Shown here piece by piece: positions 56,835 to 64,000 of a stretch of DNA of 64,000 nt (position 1 is its first letter; each line of letters starts with the position of its first letter). This DNA comes from Diphasiastrum complanatum (Eukaryota; Streptophyta; Lycopodiopsida; Lycopodiales; Lycopodiaceae). The translations under genes and the position numbers were made by a program. Under the pieces are notes generated by a model. The model did no database searches, was not told the DNA's origin, and worked only from the letters and a program-made list of their open reading frames with translations. The stretch lies in the NCBI GenBank assembly GCA_029204225.1, contig CM055111.1, positions 9,421,000-9,484,999 of the forward strand, given 5' to 3'.

Positions 56835-57813
56835 CAAAAACATCAATCTTTTAATCACAAGCAAAAGTACTTTTAGATAGCTGCTAAGGAGACTTTGATA
56901 AAAGCGTCAATCTACTGAGAGTGACATGCTTCATGAGTTCAACTCAAAGAGCTTGAAGTCTTAGCAGAGAAGGATATATCTGGGAGAAGGATCGCATGTA
57001 GCAAATGCAACAACAGAACCAGTTATACTATAGCTTCTTCATCCCAAGCAGTAAATGGCATACCTGTAGTTCTGGAGCTTGAAAGGCAAGAAATATGGGG
57101 GCAATTTACTAACAATATCATAGTCATATCTATTTGTGCTGGTACCCTGGTGAATGCCACCCATTAATGCCAGTCATCCAAGTCCTATACCCAGCTGAAT
57201 CCAGCCTATTCTTGTCAGCTGCCCAAGTTGTGGAGTGAAAACAAGGCATCCGTGTTTTGGTTGTTGCTTCCTTTAGACAGAAAAGCTACTCACTCTAAAT
57301 GGCAATCACAATTTATTGCCTAAAAACCTCGGATCTTGATAAGGCTCACTCAGATTCATTATAATGAGGTGCAATAGAAATCCCTTGAATTCATAAAAGA
57401 ACTTTAAAAACTGTTATTTCTGGAATATGTAAGCTCAACTTATGCTGGAATTTTGTATGTAACCTTTGACCCTTGTTTAAAGAAAATTTGGTATGTAACC
57501 TTTGACCCTTGTTTTAAAGAACACACAAATAGCAAGTTCATTCAAGCATCAAATTGAATGATTATGCTCTGACATTGAACTGTTCCATCTTATGGATGAA
57601 CCTAAGGATTATACTTCAACAAGATTTTTGATAGTATAATGTTTTCTTAACTTGTTTCTACACAAAAGCACCTGAAGCAATTATATACATGAGGACAATG
57701 TTATACCTACTTCCATACAGATCTATGAAACCAGATTTAACCGATAACATGAGAGCTCATAAGAGCACTTTTGACAATTACAAATTACAATGCTTTATAT
57801 ACCAGGTAACCAG
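56835..57813. other. No gene recognised
   Basis: Includes a 30-bp direct duplication (GTATGTAACCTTTGACCCTTG at about 57455 and 57491). No coding motif. Confidence 0.45.
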
Positions 57814-57860
57814 TTAACTCTTTTTCTTGATCTTGTTCTTCTGCTTCTCAGATGGTGAAT
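57814..57860 (-). CDS. Candidate terminal exon, Lys-rich C-terminus
   Basis: After an acceptor CTTATGCAG the minus strand encodes SPSEKQKNKIKKKS and stops at 57814. The basic end is typical of nuclear proteins. A possible upstream exon lies at 58172-58238. The gene is not identified; the splice sites are the only support. Confidence 0.3.
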
Positions 57861-58171
57861 CTGCATAAGAAAGGCAAGTGAGTGAGTGTTCTGAAAGAGT
57901 TCTCAACTGGTTCTTCATGGTTTTTAATTTACACTTATCAATTAAGAACAACACTCTAACAGGGCTCGTTAAACTTTTTGGATTATATATCAGGAATACA
58001 AAAGCTTCTCTCTACAAAGAGCCTGTGCAAAAAAACAATTCTTTTTTAGGTACCAAGCAACATCAAATCCAATTAATCTTCTCCAAGCATCCAAGTTTGA
58101 TTCTGGAAAGCAAAGTGTTGTTTTCATCTTCAGAAGAACACCACTATTCTGAAATATGAAAAATGTTATAC

Positions 58172-58238
58172 GAGGTGCCATAAAATTCCGATTTGTGGTA
58201 CCATCACAGCGCACACCCTTTCCAAGAATGATCTCGCA
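58172..58238 (-). CDS. Candidate internal exon, unidentified
   Basis: Bounded by CTTACATAG acceptor and CACCTC/GTATAAC donor. One frame reads CEIILGKGVRCDGTTNRNFM, then APR. It may belong with 57814-57860, but no family is recognised. Confidence 0.2.
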
Positions 58239-58551
58239 CTATGTAAGGAACATCAACGATGTAACTTTGACTACTTATTTCACAATTATAGACAGAAAAC
58301 TTCAAATGAAACAGAATCTAGACACTAGAAGAATCTGAGAACTTTCCCTCGGGGCATATGTGACATACCACAAAAATAAGGAAGGGATGTATTGTTTTCA
58401 TCTTCAGAAAAATACCACTTACCCCCCTGATTACTAATTCCACATCAATCAAACCCCTATCTACCAAGCTACCCTCCAGTCAATCCTCTCAACAAAGTCT
58501 GCATGATAGCCCTCTTGAAACCCAGCCTGCCTTCCTCTCCACTGCCCTTCT

Positions 58552-58943
58552 TGTTAGAAAATAATGTTAATTTGACCCCTGATCATGCCTGCGAGCTTTA
58601 TTTAGGGGCCTATCTTATTTACAATAGCTATAGTTGATTGTTGCACGTAGTAGGGCGCTACAACTCAATTTTAGACTTTGTGTTTTTGACTTAGGAATAG
58701 ACTTGGGAAATTACCGAGTATAGGAACTAAGTTTAGATCAAGCTTTTAGCTTTTAGCATTTGCTAAGGTTACTAAAAAGTTATGTAAGGAGAACTGGCGC
58801 CCCACCTCCTCCATTCCATTGAGTTTCTTCATACTTATGATTACTGTGATAATTGTTTCTATTGCTCAATCATCTTGTTGTGTGTGTGTGAGTAAAAAGA
58901 TTAATGTACTCCTCTATCTTGAACTGTAGTCATTATTCTGACA
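58552..58943 (+). repeat. Copia-type 5' LTR (392 bp)
   Basis: Begins TGTTAGAAAATAATG and ends ATTCTGACA, directly followed by TGGTATCAGAGC. Contains a TG-rich run near 58873. Downstream sequence to about 59290 lacks a gag frame, so the rest of the element is lost or unrecognisable. Confidence 0.65.
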
Positions 58944-58955
58944 TGGTATCAGAGC
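58944..58955 (+). other. Copia primer binding site
   Basis: TGGTATCAGAGC, an exact match to the complement of the initiator-Met tRNA 3' end, immediately after the LTR. Confidence 0.75.
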
Positions 58956-60732
58956 ATAGGTGTTTCTAGTGAACAAAAGTGTTGGGTTGTTACAAGTGGG
59001 ATCATTTCCAAGAAGAAATCTGTAGGTACTGGTTCATAATGCTTCTGCAAGGCAGATCACTAAACTAAACTAGTCCGAGTTAGAAACGATATTAATGGAT
59101 CTGCAGAAAGCGTTTGGTTACTCACATCATTACTCGCAACTGACTCTTGTCAATTGTCTCGAAGTGCCCATGTTGGTGAAGATGACCCAGATGGATCTCC
59201 ATGGAATGGGCTATTCATTTTACTGGAAAATGGATGGTGCATTCATGTGCTTATGCCAAAATGTTTGCTACTCTAACCTCAAGATGTAGGTATGTGATGG
59301 TTGAAGATCGGTTGCAAAGGTATGGAACAGCATGATCCTAAGCATGCTTGATTTGGTGTCTATAGCTCTAGTGTAGTATGTACGAGGGTGAGATGGCAAT
59401 GTGGGCAGTAAATGAGCGATCATCTAGTAGCACATTGACTCGATAGTGCTCCACCATCTTGGTCAACAACCTTCACCGTCAAGGCTTGACCATGCTTTCC
59501 CCTCACTAGGCAGCACTTTGACTTGTCCGTATAAAATTGTTGAACAATCTACAACCCACACAAACACAAAACTGCCTATGCTTTAACATCTTTGCATCAA
59601 AAGGTAAGCAACAAGAAGGCAAGTCATTCCATAAAATCGAACACTAAGATGCAGCCAACTCGACTGGGTGGCATAGCAACAAGTGAAGGAACGCATTGGT
59701 GTCGCCTTCAATTGGACCTAACATTGAGAAAAAACCAAAATGGTTATCAGCTCCAATGCGTTCATCTTTAATGAGCATGAGAGCTACATTCAACATGACA
59801 CAAATAATGTCTAGAGGCCAGTAGTGTGAGCAGAAAGGAGAGTTGAGGCCTACTCTCAAGTTTTGCTTCAACCATCTCCAAGTCCCCTCATAGTTTTGCT
59901 GTAATTTTATGCCTTCCCTCATTTTAAAGATACGGTGCGGTTTTTTGTAACGCACACTTTCACTGCAACAAGCTCCAAAAATAGGAAAAAAAAAAAGTTA
60001 TCTTAAACTACACAACAAAGCGTACAGCTAATATGTTTGAACTAATCTAGGATTTCTTGTGTCCAAGAAGAGCTACAACAATCTACTTTCGGCGGCAGAT
60101 CCCTGTATGGATCAGGCAACTAACAAATTGCCGGCACTATGGGATCCTGCTAATGAAATTCTAACGCAGGCAAAATGGCCTGCTTTTACAAATTATTAAC
60201 CTTCTCAGAAGGTTCACAGGTGAACTCTGCCACGTCATGTCATATCAATTTACAATTACCCCTTAAGCAAGTTGGAAAAGAAACTTCAATAGTATCTATA
60301 CACTTATTTCAGATTCACATGGCAGGAAAGTTAACAAAGGACCAGGCTGCATGTATTTGTGATAATTCGCATGTACAAATTTTATCAATAAACTTTGTAC
60401 CACATTCATATATTCGTGCGGCTGTTAATAGGAGCAGCATATTACCAACCAGCCCTGACATACCAGTGGCAGGGCCGCCTTAATCCAGATTCCAAGGGTG
60501 GTGGATGTCACAACTTACAAGCTATTGCTTGTATCCACAGCTCTCCCACCACCGTTAGACTATTGGCAAAAGATGGACTGGCATGCAATCTCGGTTGGAA
60601 ATACGCTGCTCCCCTTAATGATCATGACTGTGCCCTACTGTTCCAGTAACAACATGGATGGCAGAAGGTGTACTTTGCTAGGTTATAGAAATATCTGCAG
60701 CAGACTATGAAAAATGACCCCCTACTAAGAGC
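58956..60732. other. No gene recognised
   Basis: Short ORFs only. It may be intronic if the gene at 60733-61149 continues toward 57.8 kb on the minus strand. Confidence 0.4.
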
Positions 60733-61149
60733 CTAGGGTTCCTCACCTTTTTCTGAGGCCGATGAGGAAAGCTTTTCTGTTGGTGCCAATATTGCCATAA
60801 GCTGTTCTTCCGTCAAATCTAGCCTTAACAAAGGAATATCTGCTGCTTTTCCTATCAAATAATCTTGAGGTGGTAGCCAATAAGAGCTGCCGGGAAGAAA
60901 AGGAAGCCAGTCAGGCGCTGCTTTCCTGATTCTATACTCTGTTATCGCCTGCTCCACGCGTCGGGCAAGACTGTGATCCGTTTCTATTTCTACACTTTCT
61001 TCCCATGGTGCCCCGGAGGTGAACCTGCGCCTGCTCACATTAATATGTGAGCAGCCTAACAATGCTGTGGTAAAGTGATCAGAAGAAAGAGGCTGCTGCC
61101 GGATCCAGCCCCAGGTGAAGATCGCCAGGCCACGCAGCCCTGCTGCCAT
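60733..61149 (-). CDS. Conserved plant-type hypothetical protein
   Basis: A 138-residue frame from ATG 61149 to TAG 60733. The N-terminus (MAAGLRGLAIFTWGW, then Ser/Arg-rich sequence) could be a mitochondrial targeting peptide. The middle has HSLARRVEQAITEYRIRKAA, then PDWLPFLPGSSYWLPP, a motif I associate with a plant-specific family of unknown function. The C-terminal part (LTEEQLMAILAP) is short. Near the end, GAAAAAG/GTGAGG is an excellent splice donor (about 60748), so the annotated stop may be intronic and more exons may lie to the left. This is the most convincing host gene in the window. Confidence 0.6.
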   Translation of the reverse strand: MAAGLRGLAIFTWGWIRQQPLSSDHFTTALLGCSHINVSRRRFTSGAPWEESVEIETDHSLARRVEQAITEYRIRKAAPDWLPFLPGSSYWLPPQDYLIGKAADIPLLRLDLTEEQLMAILAPTEKLSSSASEKGEEP

Positions 61150-61323
61150 TGAAAGAAAAAGAGGCAAAAGAAAGCCACAATACTGCTAACTGCTTGCAGT
61201 GAAGCGTCAAGTCCAACAAGGGTGACGACGGATATGAACTAAATCTTCCAAATATGCCACGATTCTTGCCAGAAAAACGGGTAGTCCTGCATCCTCATGC
61301 TAAGACAATACTAGACACTACCA

Positions 61324-61393
61324 CACACACAGTCTCCCTCTCTCTCGCTCTCGCTCTAACTGTGTGTATCTCTCTCTCGATCGATCGATCGAC

Positions 61394-61453
<60 letters not shown>
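61324..61453. repeat. CT/CGAT-rich microsatellite upstream of the host gene
   Basis: Imperfect CTCTCG, then CGATCGATCGATCGA (about 61378-61392), then (CT)n to 61453. It lies about 175-300 bp upstream of ATG 61149 on the minus strand, in leader/promoter position. Confidence 0.85.
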
Positions 61454-61955
61454 TATTATGACATGATGTGGACGGCCTTTAAGGCCACATGGGCTAAAAT
61501 AAAGATGAAGAGATCCTAGATGTGGAGATGAATTTTAGGGGCTTCATCGTATGGTGTGCAACAACTTTCACACTTTCTTTAACATGCATTTTGTTTCAAA
61601 AGCGGTCGACTACCCATCTCATCTCATCTGGGGAACATGAGCAAAAGCAGTGCTTCAGCGATCTCTACAAGCAATGACGTGGAGCATCGATCAGCAACAA
61701 CAATCAATAAGCAGCCATTGCCGGAATTTCACTAGCAACTAATTTCAGCTACAACGGAACCCTGAGCAGCACTGTGGATGCTGTTGGGAAAATTGTCAAT
61801 GATCTGGCATGAAACATAAAATACCAACAACGCATGTTGAGTCTGATATTACAAGATGTCAAGATTATAACTGACTGTCAGAGATTATTGAGGCGTCGTA
61901 GACTGCTGTGATATCTCCAACATATCAGATACGTGCAAATACTACTCATCAAATC
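61454..61955. other. No gene recognised
   Basis: No motif or long frame. Confidence 0.4.
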
Positions 61956-61959
61956 AAAC

Positions 61960-62940
61960 TTAAATCATAGACAGATCGTTAATTCCCTCAACCACTTGCT
62001 TACAACTTTGCACATAAGTAAGTCTAGTTGGAACTTTGCTTACCCTTGATGACCTTCTAACAATAGGCATGGAACAAGAAGTTGATGGTTCATATTGATT
62101 AAAACCATCTAGATTTGACTCAATCAAAGCATCATTTTTGTTCCACATATGACCACAACAAGCTCATCAAATATCACATCTCCACCAACAATGTTCTTTG
62201 TAGTAGAAGGAAGATACACCCTATATGTTTTACTCTTCTCACTATATCCAACAAATATGCCTTTTCCTCAACATAGGATCCTCCTTAGATCTTATAAGGG
62301 AAAATAAGCATAACATGTGCACCCAAAACCTTGAATATTTTTTGTTAGGCTTCTTACCATAAAAAACCTCATAAGGTGACTTACTATCAAGTGGAACACT
62401 TGGTAAGCTATTCCATACATAACTACCACAATTGATTGCCTAACCCAAAAATGTCAAAGGAAGAAATGCATCCAATCTAGGAGCTTTAGCAGACTCACAA
62501 GGTGTCCTATTCTTCCCTTACAACCACTCCCATTTGTTGAGGTGTCATTGGACAAAAAAATAGCTTTAGGATCCCATGTGCTTCACAAAATGCAGTTAAG
62601 TATTTGGAAATATACTCACCTTTGTTATCAAAGCTAAAAACCTCAATCGTGTTGTTGAACTAGTTCTCCAACATAGATTTGAAATTGAAGAGTGTATCCT
62701 TCACTTATGTTTTGCTCTTGAAAAGGTATATCCACACATACCTACTATAATCATCAATGAGTGTAACAAACACGTTAGCACCACCATTAATTATTGTGCT
62801 ATAAAAGTCAACATCCAAATGAATCAAATTGAGAGTCTCTTTGGATCCTAATGTAAATCTTGGAAAAGTTGGATTATTATTCTCATAATTGATCTTTAAT
62901 CTACATTCATTCATCTAACCGGTTATTACACAGTTTGCTG
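61960..62940 (-). pseudogene. Copia integrase fragment, minus strand
   Basis: Minus-strand blocks: LIHLDVDFYSTIINGGANVF and VTLIDDYSRYVWIYLFKSKT (62914-62705), then frame-shifted YLTAFCEAHGI and MTPQQMGVV near 62570-62510, and PIVRRSSRVSKVPTRL (62148-61960), the region after integrase. Stops and shifts occur throughout. There is no gag, RT or LTR on this side. Confidence 0.65.
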
Positions 62941-63430
62941 AAATACACGGGAAAGGTTAATAGTCATATTTGACATCGATAACGAATCGACAATGACAAC
63001 GATAACTATCGAATGGGAAACTATTGAATGTTAACAGAACATGTTGCCACTTGTTTTGAAGCTAACGACTTGCTCTACCCATTGTTAGCAAATAATTATC
63101 GTGTAACCTAATTGGATAAGTGACAGCACATTATGGCTAACTGTCTTTTATTGTCATTTGGATAAATCTATTTTTGACATTTCTAACTAGTATAAATAGT
63201 TGAATCATTTCAAGTGTTACAAGCTGCCAAACTTTTAAGATTATTGCTTCACCGCTTATTAGCTAAAGTGCATCAGACAGAGTCGATCAGATACTCAAAG
63301 TTAGATTCGAGTATGTGGTTGCATCCACTATTGTCTACATGCTACTTACTGAATCAATCATATTGTTTTATTGTGTTCGGTATTATGTTAGAATGAATGA
63401 ATACTTCTTTGTTCTATTGTAATTTGATTA
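62941..63430. other. Possible copia LTR/leader with TATA box
   Basis: Noncoding; TATAAATAG at 63191-63199 on the plus strand precedes the gag relic by about 250 bp, consistent with an LTR promoter. No primer site was found. Confidence 0.35.
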
Positions 63431-64000
63431 AGTTCTCTTACAATTTTGTCTGGATTATCAAATACTTCATCAACTATCGATGATCAAGATGCAATCATGA
63501 CATTGTTATTGAGCTTTCCACCTACATACATAATGACACACTCAAATTTAATTCTTTCCAAAGTAATCGCTATGTTGTTACAAGAAGACAATTGAAAAAG
63601 CACAGAAAGCTCTTCAAATTCGGCATCACATGCTCTATATGCAAACAAATGCTGCAAGCATCAGAAGAAGAAAGGCTTGAAACAATTTGCACCGAATCAA
63701 AATTCAACACAGAGTCAAAATTATCAAATCCACATTCAAAGAAGAAGATGTTCCGTAAGTACTTGCAAATGCACTAGTCATTGAATTCAAGATTGTAGAA
63801 TATCAAAAGCGGAGAACGCCCAACAACAAGCAATCGGATCAACAAGCGAATGCAGTTGCAGTTACATTTCAATTTTCCATTCAGGACATGAGCAAATGAG
63901 TGTTTATGATCATATACCAAAAAAAAACAAATCGATAACTTGGTTCTCAATTTGGGAGCCACTCAACACATGACTAGTCATTGTGATCATTTCCAGTCCC
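63430..64000 (+). pseudogene. Copia gag-protease relic, cut by window end
   Basis: Plus-strand frames read DQDAIMTLLLSFPPTY (gag core), a knuckle relic CKCTSH, stop, IQDCRISKAENA, then SDQQANAVAV and finally LNLGATQHMTSHCDHFQS. The last is the protease site with the catalytic DSGAT changed to NLGAT. It is similar to copia 1 and 2 but on the opposite strand. The element continues beyond 64000. Confidence 0.6.

Overview
The window looks like a transposon graveyard from a large land-plant nuclear genome. The evidence is Ty1/copia and Ty3/gypsy retroelements with iMet- or Asp-type primer sites, plant L1-type LINEs, hAT and MULE transposases, tRNA-derived SINEs, GT/AG introns, and long (CT)n/(GA)n microsatellites. 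The unusual RT family near 53 kb and the MULE remnant near 44 kb make a fern or another non-angiosperm plausible, but that is only an impression. Host coding sequence is scarce: one convincing plant-type ORF (60733-61149, minus) and a few candidate exons. There is no bacterial gene, operon or CRISPR array.

Layout. 1-1.8 kb: gypsy chromovirus remnant with gag joined to the integrase chromodomain. 1.9-2.5 kb: hAT BED-finger fragment. 2.7-8.3 kb: LINE A (plus strand) with two ORF1 copies, endonuclease and RT. 8.6-10.7 kb: LINE B (minus strand, no RT), followed by a LINE 3' end ending in a (CT)n tract. 11.26-11.54 kb: small hAT-type MITE. 13,441-19,658: complete hAT element with a perfect 8-bp target duplication, an intron-containing transposase, a long AT-hook tail, and a second gene on the opposite strand. 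20-27 kb: mostly unannotatable, with a candidate host exon (about 24 kb) and a SINE (25.7 kb). 27.5-29.7 kb: LINE ORF1 remnant and large CT arrays. 29.6-34.2 kb: decayed minus-strand gypsy. 34.3-38 kb: copia 1 (minus). 39.6-42.2 kb: gag-only LTR element (minus). 42.2-42.7 kb: tandem repeat. 43-44.4 kb: gypsy and MULE remnants. 45.5-50.6 kb: copia 2 (minus). 51.5 kb: tandem SINEs. 51.9-55.4 kb: zinc-finger non-LTR retroelement (minus). 57.8-61.2 kb: possible host exons with a copia LTR between them and a host gene. 62-64 kb: two copia fragments, one cut by the window end.

Almost all elements carry frameshifts, stops or deletions, so the genes here do not form a working pathway. The most informative item is the hAT element: its ends are intact, its coding tail is unusual, it carries a candidate accessory gene, and a nearby MITE shares its terminal CATAG motif and target-duplication length. 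The second theme is the association of CT/GA microsatellites with retroelement ends and leaders. All calls come from reading translations and motifs by eye; no database search was possible.
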